From Burkholderiaceae bacterium (GTDB lineage Bacteria > Pseudomonadota > Gammaproteobacteria > Burkholderiales > Burkholderiaceae_C), in the NCBI GenBank assembly GCA_024235895.1, contig JACKLM010000004.1, forward strand, positions 248,001 through 312,000: 64,000 bases of DNA. The letters are read 5' to 3'. The notes below the pieces were generated by a model. It did no database searches. It was not told where the DNA came from and saw nothing but the letters and a program-made list of their open reading frames with translations. Of the stretch, positions 37,755 through 48,195 are shown one piece after another. The position numbers were made by a program, and so were the translations under genes. Position 1 is the stretch's first letter; each line of letters opens with the position of its first letter.

Positions 37755-38821
37755 GCGCACCGGGACCCGCTGGCGCCAGGGTACCGCTCGATGCGGCGCC
37801 GGCCGGGGCCGCGGCCGCTTCGGGCTTCGACCTGCTGTGGCTGCAGGCCGCCGGCTGCGGCGGTTGCAGCATGTCGTTGCTGAACGCCGATACACCGGAC
37901 TTCGACGCCCGGCTCGCCGCCGCCGGCATCCGGCTGCTGTGGCACCCGACGCTGTCGCTGGAGAGCGGCGCCGACGTGCTCGCGCTCGTCGACGGCATCC
38001 TCGCCGGCCGGCTTCGCCTGGACGCGCTGGTCGTCGAGGGCGCGCTGCTGCGCGGCCCGCAGGGCAGCGGGCGCTTCCAGCTCTGGGCCGGCACCGGGCG
38101 GCCGCTGGCCGAGTGGGTGCAGCGGCTGGCCGGCGTGGCGCGCCATGTCGTCGCGGTCGGCAGCTGCGCCGCCTTCGGCGGCATGAGCGCGACGGGCGCC
38201 AACGCCACCGACGCCTGCGGGCTGCAATACGACGACGAGCGTGCGGGCGGGCTGCTCGGCGCCGGCTTCGTCGCCGGCGGCGGGCTGCCGGTGGTCAATG
38301 TCGCCGGCTGCCCGACGCACCCGGACTGGGTACTCGACACGCTGGCCGCACTCGCCGCCGGCGAGATCGCGCGCACCTCGCTGGACCCGTTGGCGCGCCC
38401 GCGCCACTATGCCGACCACCTCGTCCACCACGGCTGCAAGCGCAACGAGTACTACGAGTACAAGGCCAGCGCCGAGAAGCCCGGCGACCTGGGCTGCCTG
38501 ATGGAGCACATGGGCTGCAAGGGCACGCAAGCGCACGCCGACTGCAACACCCGGCTGTGGAACGGCGAGGGCTCGTGCACGCGCGGCGGCTATGCCTGCA
38601 TCAGCTGCACCGAGCCCGGATTCCAGAACCCCGGGCACCCCTTCCACCGCACGCCGAAGATCGCCGGCATCCCGATCGGGCTGCCGACCGACATGCCCAA
38701 GGCCTGGTTCGTCGCGCTGGCATCGCTGTCGAAGAGCGCAACGCCGCGCCGGGTCAAGCACAACGCGACGGCGGACCACCTGGTCGAGCCGCCGGTGGTG
38801 CGGCGGACGAGGTTGAAGTAG
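37751..38821 (+). CDS. hupU: regulatory (H2-sensing) hydrogenase small subunit HupU/HoxB
   Basis: The 356-residue protein carries the cluster ligands GCGGCSMSLLNAD, GSCAAFGGMSATGANATDAC, AGCPTHPDW, HHGCKRNEYYEY, CLMEHMGCKG, CNTRLWNGEGSC and CISCTEPGF. It lacks a Tat signal and a C-terminal anchor, which marks it as the cytoplasmic receptor type (group 2b) rather than an energy-conserving enzyme. It forms HupUV, which reports H2 to HoxJ. It starts at GTG 37751 overlapping the hoxA stop. Confidence 0.94.
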
Positions 38822-38901
38822 GGACGGCAACGCAGTCCGGGGATGCAGAATCACCGCTTGACCTGTCACGACGGCGTCACGATGCGGACAATCGGTGCCT
38901 G

Positions 38902-39054
38902 ATGAAACCCGTTCGGTGGACGATGCACGCCTTGGGGAACCTGGCTGAGCGCGGGTCCGGGGTAGTCGGCTTGGTCGAACGCGTCGAAGTCCGTGAGGAC
39001 AAGGGCCCGCGTATCGTGCCGTTGGCGGGCAGCGGTGACGATGCCGCGTACTGA
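38902..39054 (+). CDS. 50-codon ORF in the hupU-hupV gap, possible gene remnant
   Basis: The first 17 residues (MKPVRWTMHALGNLAER) resemble the N-terminus of small DUF4258-type proteins (KPVRWTxHAxxNLxxRE), which can be toxins, but the rest cannot be aligned by eye and the ORF is about half the usual length. The 281-base hupU-hupV gap is otherwise empty; hupU and hupV normally lie close together, so an insertion that later decayed is plausible. It may equally be a chance ORF. Confidence 0.25.
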   Translation: MKPVRWTMHALGNLAERGSGVVGLVERVEVREDKGPRIVPLAGSGDDAAY

Positions 39055-39102
39055 GCCGCACCAACGGCGGGCCCGTGCGCCGAGTGGCCCGGTTCGGCCA
39101 CG

Positions 39103-40617
39103 ATGACCCGCCTCGTCGTCGGTCCCTTCAACCGCGTCGAGGGCGACCTCGAGCTGCGGCTGGAGCTGCGCGACGGCGCGGTGGCGTCGGCCGAGGTCAC
39201 GGCGCCGCTGTACCGCGGTTTCGAGACCATGCTGCTCGGGCGCGATCCGCTGGACGCGCTCTTCATCGTGCCGCGCATCTGCGGCATCTGCTCGGTGTCG
39301 CAGTCGGTCGCCGCGGCGCATGCGCTGGCCGATCTTGCCGGCGCCGCGCCGCCGCCGAACGGCGCGCACGCGATCAACCTGATGCTCGCGTGCGAGAACC
39401 TGGCCGACCACCTGGCGCACTTCTACCTCTTCTTCATGCCCGACTTCACGCGCGCGGCCTACGCCGGGCGGCCGTGGTTCGACGAGGCACAGCGCCGCTT
39501 CGCCGCCCCCGGCGGCGTGCACCGTGCCGCCGCGGTGGCGGCGCGCCAGCGCTGGTTCGGGATGATGGGCACGCTCGGCGGCAAATGGCCGCACACGCAA
39601 AGCCTTTCGCCCGGCGGCAGCAGCCGCGCGCTCGACGCCGCCGAGCGCTCGCGGCTGCTGGCGCGGCTGGCCGAGTTCCGCGCCTTCGTCGAGCGCCAGC
39701 TCTACGCGGCGCCGCTGGCGGAGGTGGCGGCGATCGCCGACTGGGACGCGTTCCAGGCCTGGTGCGACGCCGCCCCGGGGCAGGGCGACCTGCGCCTGTT
39801 CGCCGCCATCGCCGCCGACGCCGGTCTGCACGCGCTCGGCCGCGGGCCGGGGCGCGCGCTGAGCTGGGGCGCGTACCCGCAGCCGGCCGCGCCCGTCTCG
39901 TCGGCCTCGCCCGTACACCACGAAAGCGCGCTGCCGCTGTTCGCCCCCGGCCTGTGGTGCGACGGCGCCGCCGCAGGCGAGCGCGCCGGCATTGCCCCGG
40001 CCGACCCCGACGCGGTGACCGAGGACCACCGCCACGCCTGGCTCGCCGACCCCGAGGGCGGCCCGCGACACCCGCGCGCCGGGCTGACGCAGCCCGATGC
40101 CGACAAGCCCGGCGCTTACAGCTGGTGCAAGGCGCCGCGGCTGGCGGGCCGCGTCGTCGAAACCGGGGCGCTGGCGCGCCAGCTCGCCGACGGCCAGCCG
40201 CTGGTCGCCGACGCGGTGCGCGTGCTCGGCTGCGTCGTCACGACGCGCGTGCTGGCGCGGCTGCTCGAGTTCGCGCGCGTGTTGCCGGCGATGGAGCACT
40301 GGCTGCGTGCGCTCGCGCCGGGCGAGCCCTTCCACGTCGAATGTGCAATGCCGGCCCGCGGCAGCGGCGTCGGCCTGGCGGAGGCGGCGCGCGGCGCGCT
40401 CGGGCACTGGATCGCGGTCGACGGCGGGCGCATCGCGCAGTGGCAGATCGTCGCGCCGACGAGCTGGAACTTCTCGCCGCGCGACGCCGCCGGCACCCCG
40501 GGCGCGCTGGAGGCGGCGCTGGTCGGCACCCCGGTGGCCGCCGGCGAGACGACACCGGTGGCGGTTCAGCATGTCGTGCGATCGTTCGATCCGTGCATGG
40601 TCTGCACCGTGCACTGA
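39103..40617 (+). CDS. hupV: regulatory (H2-sensing) hydrogenase large subunit HupV/HoxC
   Basis: The 504-residue protein has RICGIC (Cys60, Cys63) and ends exactly at DPCMVCTVH (Cys498, Cys501, His504). It has no C-terminal extension, so no endopeptidase cleavage is needed, as is known for HupV/HoxC. ACENLADHLAHFYLFFMPD and FNRVEGDLELRL also fit this family. With HupU it binds H2 and signals to HoxJ. It is 281 bases from hupU, wider than usual, and 53 bases before nikR. Confidence 0.95.
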   Translation: MTRLVVGPFNRVEGDLELRLELRDGAVASAEVTAPLYRGFETMLLGRDPLDALFIVPRICGICSVSQSVAAAHALADLAGAAPPPNGAHAINLMLACENLADHLAHFYLFFMPDFTRAAYAGRPWFDEAQRRFAAPGGVHRAAAVAARQRWFGMMGTLGGKWPHTQSLSPGGSSRALDAAERSRLLARLAEFRAFVERQLYAAPLAEVAAIADWDAFQAWCDAAPGQGDLRLFAAIAADAGLHALGRGPGRALSWGAYPQPAAPVSSASPVHHESALPLFAPGLWCDGAAAGERAGIAPADPDAVTEDHRHAWLADPEGGPRHPRAGLTQPDADKPGAYSWCKAPRLAGRVVETGALARQLADGQPLVADAVRVLGCVVTTRVLARLLEFARVLPAMEHWLRALAPGEPFHVECAMPARGSGVGLAEAARGALGHWIAVDGGRIAQWQIVAPTSWNFSPRDAAGTPGALEAALVGTPVAAGETTPVAVQHVVRSFDPCMVCTVH

Positions 40618-40670
40618 CTCATCGGACCCGCTCGTCGAGCCCCCTAACCGCCGGCGCGAAGGACCCCGCG

Positions 40671-41135
40671 ATGGACCGCTTCACGATCTCGCTGCCCGAC
40701 GAGTTGGCGCGCGACTTCGACCGCTGGATCGCCGCGCGCGGTTACGCCAACCGCTCCGAGGCGGTGCGCGACCTGCTGCGCGCCGAGCTGGAACGCTCGC
40801 GGCTGGCCGAGGGCGAAGCGGCGCACTGCGTCGGCAGCCTGTCGTATGTCTTCAACCACCACGAGCGCGAGCTTGCCGAGCGGCTGACGGCGTTGCAGCA
40901 CGCGCACCACGACCTGACGGTGTCGACGATGCACGCGCACCTGGACCACGACCACTGCCTGGAGACGGTGATCGTGCGCGGGCCGACGGCGCAGGTGCGG
41001 CGCTTCGCCGACGCCGTCTGCGCCGAGCGCGGGGTGCGCCACGGCAAGCTGAACCTGATCGGCGTCGAGCCGCAGGCCAGGCACCGTCACGGGCACGGCG
41101 GCGCGGCGCACGTCCACCTGGGGCCGGCGCGATGA
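40671..41135 (+). CDS. nikR: nickel-responsive regulator NikR with His-rich tail
   Basis: The 154-residue product has a ribbon-helix-helix DNA-binding domain (MDRFTISLPDELARDFDRWI, GYANRSEAVRDLLR) and the ACT-like nickel domain with VGSLSYVFNHHERELAERL and STMHAHLDHDHCLE, whose His/Cys ligands form the high-affinity nickel site. The C-terminus adds a His-rich tail (RHRHGHGGAAHVHLG) not essential in other NikRs. It probably represses the nickel permease gene at 43325, where a NikR-like palindrome is present. Confidence 0.93.
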   Translation: MDRFTISLPDELARDFDRWIAARGYANRSEAVRDLLRAELERSRLAEGEAAHCVGSLSYVFNHHERELAERLTALQHAHHDLTVSTMHAHLDHDHCLETVIVRGPTAQVRRFADAVCAERGVRHGKLNLIGVEPQARHRHGHGGAAHVHLGPAR

Positions 41136-41214
41136 GGCGGGCGGCAAGGGCGGCCGCAGGCCGCGACCACGCGATGGGCGTGCGGGCTGCGAGACGACGC
41201 CGGAGGGCCGCGCG

Positions 41215-41622
41215 GTGAGCAGCGAGCCCGGAGTGGAACCGCTGTTCGTCCTCTATGTGGCCGACCAGGCGCGCAGCGCGCGCTTCTGGGCCGCCGCGCT
41301 CGGCGGCGCGCCGCGGCTGGACGTGCCGGGGATGACCGAGTTCGCGCTGCCCGGCGGCGGCGCGCTCGGGTTGATGCCCGAGCGCGGCATCCGCGCGCTG
41401 CTCGGCGACGCGCTGCCCGACCCGGCGCGCGCCGCCGGCGTGCCGCGCTGCGAGCTCTACCTGCGCGTGCCCGACGCACGCGCAGCGCACGCACGTGCGC
41501 TGGCCGCCGGCGCGCGCGAGCTCAGCGCGCCGGCGCCGCGCGACTGGGGCGACCTGGCGGGCTATCTGCTCGACCCGGACGGCCATGTTCTCGCTTTCGC
41601 GGCGCCGCGGCCCGCGGGTTGA
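41215..41622 (+). CDS. VOC superfamily (glyoxalase/dioxygenase fold) protein
   Basis: The 135-residue protein has the paired beta-alpha-beta-beta-beta pattern of VOC proteins: LFVLYVADQARSARFWAAAL near the start and GYLLDPDGHVLAFA near the end. Metal ligands typical of glyoxalase I are not all obvious, so the activity is unknown. It starts at GTG 41215. It sits between nikR and a PLP enzyme inside the hydrogenase island, with no evident link to hydrogenase. Confidence 0.75.
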   Translation: MSSEPGVEPLFVLYVADQARSARFWAAALGGAPRLDVPGMTEFALPGGGALGLMPERGIRALLGDALPDPARAAGVPRCELYLRVPDARAAHARALAAGARELSAPAPRDWGDLAGYLLDPDGHVLAFAAPRPAG

Positions 41623-41677
41623 CACCGACGCCGGCGGCTCGACGGCGCCGCGTTCTTGCACCACGATCGCCAGGCCG

Positions 41678-41715
41678 CTGCAGGGCTCTGGCAGGACCAG
41701 CCCGAAGCCCTGCAG
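41678..41715. promoter_or_regulatory. strong hairpin in the leader of the PLP-enzyme gene
   Basis: CTGCAGGGCT (41678-41687) and AGCCCTGCAG (41706-41715) form a perfect 10-base stem enclosing a smaller CTGG/CCAG repeat. It lies 57 bases before the start codon. It could be a terminator of the VOC gene or an attenuator; no T run follows and no known riboswitch class is recognised. Confidence 0.45.
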
Positions 41716-41771
41716 CCTCCCGGCGCGGCACACTTCACCCGGCTCCACGCGCGGGGCCCACGGAGAACGGC

Positions 41772-43055
41772 ATGAGCTATTCGAGCTACCACAAGCGCCG
41801 CATCAGCGACCGCGAGCTGCATCCCGAGACGCAGATGATGTCCTACGGCTACGACCCCTTCCTGTCCGAGGGCGCGGTCAAGCCGCCGGTCTTCCTGACC
41901 TCGACCTTCGCCTTCCGCAGCGCCGAGGACGGCGCGGCGTTCTTCGACGTCGTCGCCGGGCGCAAGCCGCCGCCGCAGGACAGCGGCGCGGGGCTGGTCT
42001 ACAGCCGCTTCAACCACCCCAACCTCGAGATCGTCGAGGACCGGCTCGCGCTGCTCGACGGCGCCGAGGCGGCGATCGTCACCGCCAGCGGCATGGCCGC
42101 GATCGCCGCCGTGCTGCTCGCGTTCCTGCGCCCGGGCGAGCAGGTCGTGCACTCGACGCCGCTGTACGGCGGCACCGAGACGCTGATCCGCAGGATCCTG
42201 CCCGAGTGGCAGGTCGGCGGCCAGCCCTTCGTCGACGGCCTGTCGCGCCAGGCGATGGCCGACGCGCTGGAGGCGGCGGCGGCGCGTGGCCGCGTCGGCC
42301 TGTTCTACGTCGAGACGCCGGCCAACCCGACCAATGCGCTGGTCGACCTGGCGGCGGTGCGCGCGCTGCTCGACGACTTCGCCGCCCGCCACGGCTACCG
42401 CCCGGTCAGCGCCTGCGACAACACCATGCTCGGGCCGATCTTCCAGCACCCGATCCGCGACGGCATCGACCTGTCGATCTACTCGCTGACCAAGTACGTC
42501 GGCGGCCACAGCGACCTGGTGGCCGGCGGCGTCACCGGCCGCGCCGACCTGATCGGCCGGCTGCGGTTGCTGCGCGGTGCGTTCGGCTCGCAGCTCGACC
42601 CGCATTCGTCGTGGATGATCGCGCGCTCGATGGAGACGCTGGTGCTGCGCATGCGCCGCGCGGCGGCGACCGCGAGCCGAGTGTCGCACTGGCTCGCGAC
42701 CAACCCGGTGCGACCGGTGCGCGTGCTGCACCCGCAGCTGATCGCCGACGCGGCCTACCAGGGCGTCTACCGGCGCCAGTGCAGCGGCGCCGGGTCGACC
42801 TTCTCGATCGTCCTCGACGGCGGGCGCGAGGCGGCGTTCCGCTTCGTCAACGGGCTGGCGCTGTTCAAGTCGGCGGTCAGCCTGGGCGGCACCGAGTCGC
42901 TGGTGTGCCACCCGGCGTCGACCACGCATTCGGGCGTGCCGGCCGAGGTGCGCGAGCAGGTCGGCGTCGGCGAGGGCCTGGTGCGGATGTCGATCGGCCT
43001 GGAGCACGAGGACGACCTGATCGCCGACCTCGCGCAGGCGCTGGCGCGCGACTGA
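41772..43055 (+). CDS. PLP-dependent cystathionine gamma-synthase/methionine gamma-lyase family enzyme
   Basis: The 427-residue protein is a Cys/Met-metabolism PLP enzyme. The PLP Lys is K241 in YSLTKYVGGHSD; other marks are YSRFNHPNLEIVEDRLALL, TASGMAAIAAVLLAFL, STPLYGGTETLI, YVETPANPTNALVD and a C-terminal SLGGTESLVCHPASTTH. It acts on sulfur amino acids, but synthase, beta-lyase and gamma-lyase activities cannot be told apart by eye. The start (ATG 41772) follows CGGAGAACGG. It has no clear tie to hydrogenase and may be an insertion in the island. Confidence 0.88.
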   Translation: MSYSSYHKRRISDRELHPETQMMSYGYDPFLSEGAVKPPVFLTSTFAFRSAEDGAAFFDVVAGRKPPPQDSGAGLVYSRFNHPNLEIVEDRLALLDGAEAAIVTASGMAAIAAVLLAFLRPGEQVVHSTPLYGGTETLIRRILPEWQVGGQPFVDGLSRQAMADALEAAAARGRVGLFYVETPANPTNALVDLAAVRALLDDFAARHGYRPVSACDNTMLGPIFQHPIRDGIDLSIYSLTKYVGGHSDLVAGGVTGRADLIGRLRLLRGAFGSQLDPHSSWMIARSMETLVLRMRRAAATASRVSHWLATNPVRPVRVLHPQLIADAAYQGVYRRQCSGAGSTFSIVLDGGREAAFRFVNGLALFKSAVSLGGTESLVCHPASTTHSGVPAEVREQVGVGEGLVRMSIGLEHEDDLIADLAQALARD

Positions 43056-43060
43056 AGGGC

Positions 43061-43088
43061 GCCCGGCGCCGCTGCGGCGTCGCCGGGC
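43061..43088. terminator. GC-rich hairpin after the PLP-enzyme gene
   Basis: GCCCGGCG (43061-43068) pairs with CGCCGGGC (43081-43088), with further pairing inside, immediately after the stop codon at 43055. No T run follows. The remaining 43089-43271 DNA shows no gene or RNA that I recognise. Confidence 0.45.
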
Positions 43089-43271
43089 ACCGTATCGCGC
43101 AGGACCCTGGCGGCGTGGCCCGTAGCCGGCGCTGGCAGCGCCGCTTCCAGCGCCGGCGCCGCGGCGGCAGGCAGGCGACCGCCGTCGCCGGTCCCGGGCA
43201 TCGGCCACGACGCGTGCCGTCGCCCCGCTGACGCCCGGTGCGGGTGTGCTGCCGGGGCGGCGCGGTCGGCA

Positions 43272-43287
43272 TGGCACGTTCCTTGTA
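43272..43287 (+). promoter_or_regulatory. near-consensus sigma54 promoter of the nickel permease gene
   Basis: TGGCAC-GTTCC-TTGTA matches the sigma54 consensus TGGCAC-N5-TTGCW except that the -12 GC is GT. It is 53 bases upstream of the permease start, predicting a start site near 43298. The mismatch is at an important base, so strength is uncertain, but the match elsewhere and the neighbouring sigma54 activator gene support it. Confidence 0.5.
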
Positions 43288-43311
43288 TGAAGATCGGGAA
43301 GATCTTCCTAC
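43285..43311. promoter_or_regulatory. candidate NikR operator overlapping the nickel permease promoter
   Basis: GTATGAAGATC-GGGAA-GATCTTCCTAC is an 11-base inverted repeat with one mismatch. Its outer arms, GTATGA and TCCTAC, resemble the E. coli NikR operator GTATGA-N16-TCATAC, here with a 15-base spacer. It overlaps the -12 element and the predicted start site, an ideal place for repression by the NikR encoded at 40671. Confidence 0.6.
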
Positions 43312-43324
43312 GCCGGGGATGCCG

Positions 43325-44269
43325 ATGCACGACCTGCCCACCGACTGGACCGCGCTGGCGGCGCTGGTCTTCCTGCTCGGCCTGAAGCACGGCTTCGACG
43401 CCGACCACCTGGCGACGATCGACGGCCTGACGCGGCTGAACGCGCGCGCGGCCGAACGCGGCGCGCGCTGGGCGCGCTGGTGCGGCACGCTGTTCTCGCT
43501 CGGCCACGGCGCGGTCGTGCTGGCGATCGCCGCCGCGGTCGGGCTGGCGAGCGAGCGCTGGTCGACGCCCGAGTGGCTGGACGCCACCGGCGCCTGGATC
43601 TCGATCGCCTTTCTGGCGGCGCTGGGCCTCGTCAACCTGCGCGCGGTGCTGACGGCCGCGCCGGGGCAGGTGGTGGCGCCGGTGGGGTTGAAGGGGCGCT
43701 TCTTCGGCCGCCTGACACGGGCGCGGCATCCGGCCGCGGTGGCCGGCGTCGGCGCGCTGTTCGCGCTGTCGTTCGACACCGTCAGCCAGTCGGCGCTGTT
43801 CGCGCTCACCGCGACGCAATTCGGCGGCCTGGGGCACGCGCTCGCGCTGGGCGCGCTGTTCGTCGCCGGCATGCTGGTCACCGACGGACTGAACGGCTTG
43901 TGGATCGCGCGCCTGATCGCGCGCGCGGACCAGATCGCGGCGCTGGCCTCGCGCATCATGGGGCTGGCGGTGGCGTCGGTCAGCCTGCTGGTGGCCGGGT
44001 TCGGGCTGGCGCGCAGGGTCTCGCCCTGGGTCGATGCCTGGGGTGAGGGCAAGGAGCTCGCCTTCGGCGCCACGGTGGTGGCGGCGATCGCGCTGGCCTA
44101 TGTCGTCGGGCGGCGCGTGGCGCTGCGCGCGCAGGCCGCGCCGGCGCGCGCTGCGCCTGAGCTGGGCCGAGACCGCCTGAGCGCGGCGCTGCGGCGGCTG
44201 TCGACCTGGTGCGCGTCGCCGGGCGGCGCTGGCCTTCGGCGCCGCAACCTGGCGCGCAGAATAGCCTGA
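43325..44269 (+). CDS. hoxN: nickel/cobalt permease, HoxN/NixA (NiCoT) family
   Basis: The 314-residue membrane protein has about eight hydrophobic spans and the NiCoT signature HGFDADHLATIDGLTRL in its second span region, plus LFSLGHGAVVL and ALFALSFDTVSQSALFAL. It imports Ni2+ for hydrogenase. ATG 43325 has GGGG at the right distance; ATG 43319 is an alternative. The C-terminal 45 residues are Ala/Arg-rich. It follows a NikR-like operator and a sigma54-like element, and precedes the hoxJ kinase gene by 73 bases. Confidence 0.9.
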   Translation: MHDLPTDWTALAALVFLLGLKHGFDADHLATIDGLTRLNARAAERGARWARWCGTLFSLGHGAVVLAIAAAVGLASERWSTPEWLDATGAWISIAFLAALGLVNLRAVLTAAPGQVVAPVGLKGRFFGRLTRARHPAAVAGVGALFALSFDTVSQSALFALTATQFGGLGHALALGALFVAGMLVTDGLNGLWIARLIARADQIAALASRIMGLAVASVSLLVAGFGLARRVSPWVDAWGEGKELAFGATVVAAIALAYVVGRRVALRAQAAPARAAPELGRDRLSAALRRLSTWCASPGGAGLRRRNLARRIA

Positions 44270-44342
44270 CGGTCGCTACCTCGCCCCCGCGCCATGCCTG
44301 CCACGCCACGCCCCGCCCTGCCGCCCGCTGCGCGCGCGCGCT

Positions 44343-45692
44343 GTGCCGCCCGCGGGCGTGCTCGCCGACCCGGCGCTGCGCGCGCACAGCCAGCTCGACG
44401 GTGTCGACGACGCGACCTGGGTCGAGGTCATCCGCAAGATGGACGAGGTCTATTCGCAGCTCGTCGCCGACGAGGTCGCGCTCGAGCAGAAGAATGCCGA
44501 GCTGGAGCAGTCGCAGCGCTTCGTCTACGGGCTGCTGGCGGCGATGAGCGACGTGCTCGTCGCCTGCGACGAGCACGGCCGCATCGAGCAGACCAACGCC
44601 GCGCTGTGCGATCTCGTCGGCCGCGCCGACTGGGCGCTGGCCGGCACGCCGATGGCCGGGCTGCTCGCCGACGACGCTGCGGTGCAGCGGCTGCGCGCGA
44701 CGCTGGCCGGGATCGGGCGCGGCGGCGCCAATGTCGAGCTCGAGCTGCGCGATGCCGCCGGCCAGCCGGTGCCGGTGGACCTGAACGTCACGCCGCGGCG
44801 CGACGCCCGCGGACGCTGCATCGGGCATGTCTTCGTCGGCCGGCCGCTGGGCGAGCTCAAGCGCGCCTACCACCAGCTGCGCGAGGCCCACGAGGCGCTC
44901 AAGCGCACCCAGCAGCAGCTGCTGCACTCGGAGAAGATGGCCTCGCTCGGGCGTCTGGTGGCCGGGGTCGCGCACGAGCTGAACAACCCGATCAGCTTCG
45001 TGCTCGGCAACGTGCACGCGCTGCAGCGCTACTGCGTGCGGCTGCGCCGCTACCTGGACGCGCTGCACGGCGGCGCCGGCGCGGCCGAGCTCGACGCGCT
45101 GCGGGGCGAGCTGCGCATCGACGCCATGACCGCCGACCTGCCGTCGCTGATGGAGGGCACGCTGGAAGGTGCGCAGCGCACCGCCGACATCGTGCAGGGG
45201 CTCAAGCGCTTCTCGGCCATCGACCGCGAGGAGCGCACGCGCGTCGACCTGGCGGCGGTCGTCGAGCGCGCGGTGCACTGGGTGTGCAAGGGTACGGCGC
45301 CTGCCTTCGTGGTCCACTGGCAGCCGCCGGCCGAGCCGCTCGAGGTCAGCGGCAGCGCCGGGCAACTGCTGCAGGTGCTGATGAACCTCGTGCAGAACGC
45401 CTACGACGCCGCCGCCGGCCGCCCCGGCATCGTGCCGCAGCTGTGGATCGGCGCCGAGACGGACGCGCGGCACATCCGGCTTCGCCTGCGCGACAACGGC
45501 CCGGGGATCCCGCCGGAGCAGCTCGGCCACCTCTTCGACCCGTTCTTCACGACCAAGGCGCCGGGCAAGGGCACCGGGCTGGGCCTGTCGATCAGCTACG
45601 GCATCGTCGAGCAGCACGGCGGCAGGCTCGACGCGGCCAACGCGCCCGAGGGCGGCGCCGAGTTCACGCTCGAGCTGCCGCGGTCGGGCTGA
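44343..45692 (+). CDS. hoxJ: hydrogenase sensor histidine kinase HoxJ/HupT
   Basis: The 449-residue soluble kinase has a coiled N-terminal segment (about 25-60), a PAS domain (about 65-170), the HisKA motif EKMASLGRLVAGVAHELNNP with its phospho-acceptor His, and an ATPase domain with NLVQNAYDAA, RDNGPGIPPEQLG, FDPFFTTK and GKGTGLGLSISYG. It has no membrane span, as expected for a partner of the soluble HupUV receptor. The start is GTG 44343. The G box looks intact, unlike the G422S mutant HoxJ reported for Cupriavidus necator H16. It is separated from hoxA by seven kilobases of other genes. Confidence 0.92.
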   Translation: MPPAGVLADPALRAHSQLDGVDDATWVEVIRKMDEVYSQLVADEVALEQKNAELEQSQRFVYGLLAAMSDVLVACDEHGRIEQTNAALCDLVGRADWALAGTPMAGLLADDAAVQRLRATLAGIGRGGANVELELRDAAGQPVPVDLNVTPRRDARGRCIGHVFVGRPLGELKRAYHQLREAHEALKRTQQQLLHSEKMASLGRLVAGVAHELNNPISFVLGNVHALQRYCVRLRRYLDALHGGAGAAELDALRGELRIDAMTADLPSLMEGTLEGAQRTADIVQGLKRFSAIDREERTRVDLAAVVERAVHWVCKGTAPAFVVHWQPPAEPLEVSGSAGQLLQVLMNLVQNAYDAAAGRPGIVPQLWIGAETDARHIRLRLRDNGPGIPPEQLGHLFDPFFTTKAPGKGTGLGLSISYGIVEQHGGRLDAANAPEGGAEFTLELPRSG

Positions 45693-45788
45693 GCGGCCGA
45701 GCGTCTCCGAGACGGCCCGAGCCGGAGTCGCGCACCGTCTGCGGCCCCCGGTCGCCGCGCGCCGAGGACGTGAGCGCCACGCCCGTCC

Positions 45789-47281
<1,493 letters not shown>

Positions 47282-47285
<4 letters not shown>

Positions 47286-48067
47286 GCGTGACTCCCGGCG
47301 TGGGCCTCGGCCACCACGCAGCGGACCTCGGCGGCGGCGAGCAGGGCTGGGTAGGGCGGTGGTGGTGGCCGGTCGGTAAACAGGGCGTCGACATGCTCGA
47401 GCCGGCCGAGCTCGACCATCGCCTCGCGGTTGAACTTGCTGTGATCGGCGGCCAGCCACACCTGGCGCGACTGCTCGATGATGGCACGCGCGACCTTGAC
47501 CTCTCGGTAGTCGAAGTCGCGCAGCGATCCGTCGGGCTCGATGCTGGAGATGCCGATCAACCCGATGTCGAGGCGGAACTGGCGGATGAAGTCGACCGTC
47601 GCCTCGCCGACGATACCCTGGTCGCGCGCGCGCACCACGCCGCCGGCGACGATGACCTCGCACGCCGGGTTGACCGACAGGATCGCGGCCACGTTCAGGT
47701 TGTTGGTCACCACGCGAAGGCCGTCGTGACGAACCAGCTCGCGCGCCACGGCCTCGGTCGTCGTGCCGATGTTGAGAAACAGCGAGCAGCCGGCAGGCAC
47801 CTCCTGAGCCACGGCACGCGCGATGGCGCGCTTGGCGGCAGCGTTGAGCTCGCGCCGCTGGCGGTAGGCGATGTTCTCGGTCGTCGATGCCGGCGCCCGC
47901 ACGCCGCCGTGGAAGCGCTGCAGCAGCCCCGCGCGGGCGAGCAGCGCGATGTCGCGCCGCACCGTCTGCAGCGTGACACCGAAGCGCTCGGCCAGCACCT
48001 CCACCGATATCGGCCCTTGCTGCTGGACGAGGTCGAGCAGGCTCGACTGGCGCGGATTCGGGTTCAT
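47282..48067 (-). CDS. glpR: DeoR-family glycerol regulon repressor GlpR
   Basis: The 261-residue product has the DeoR helix-turn-helix (ISVEVLAERFGVTLQTVRRD) and the sugar-phosphate sensor domain with LFLNIGTTTEAVARELV, NNLNVAAIL and IGISSIEPDGSLRDFDY. It is expected to repress glp genes and be released by glycerol-3-phosphate. ATG 48067 (NPNPRQSSLLDLV) fits the family start. Its stop overlaps glpK, so both are co-transcribed. Confidence 0.93.
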
Positions 48068-48074
48068 GCCGGAC

Positions 48075-48162
48075 AGTTTAGAAAGAGCCGAAACGAATCG
48101 AAGCGAGGGTAAACCAGCAGGCAAAACGAAAAAGAACGAACAACAATGATCGGAAACGAACT
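48075..48162. promoter_or_regulatory. glpR-glpD divergent control region with repeated CGAA half-sites
   Basis: The gap is unusually A-rich for this genome and carries repeated AACGAA elements (GAAACGAATCG, AAAACGAAAAAGAACGAAC, GAAACGAAC). GlpR operators in proteobacteria are built of TTCG/CGAA half-sites, so this is a likely multi-site operator controlling both directions. Confidence 0.55.
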
Positions 48163-48195
48163 TTTGTGCACAGAGCCTTCGCGCCCCTTCCGTTC

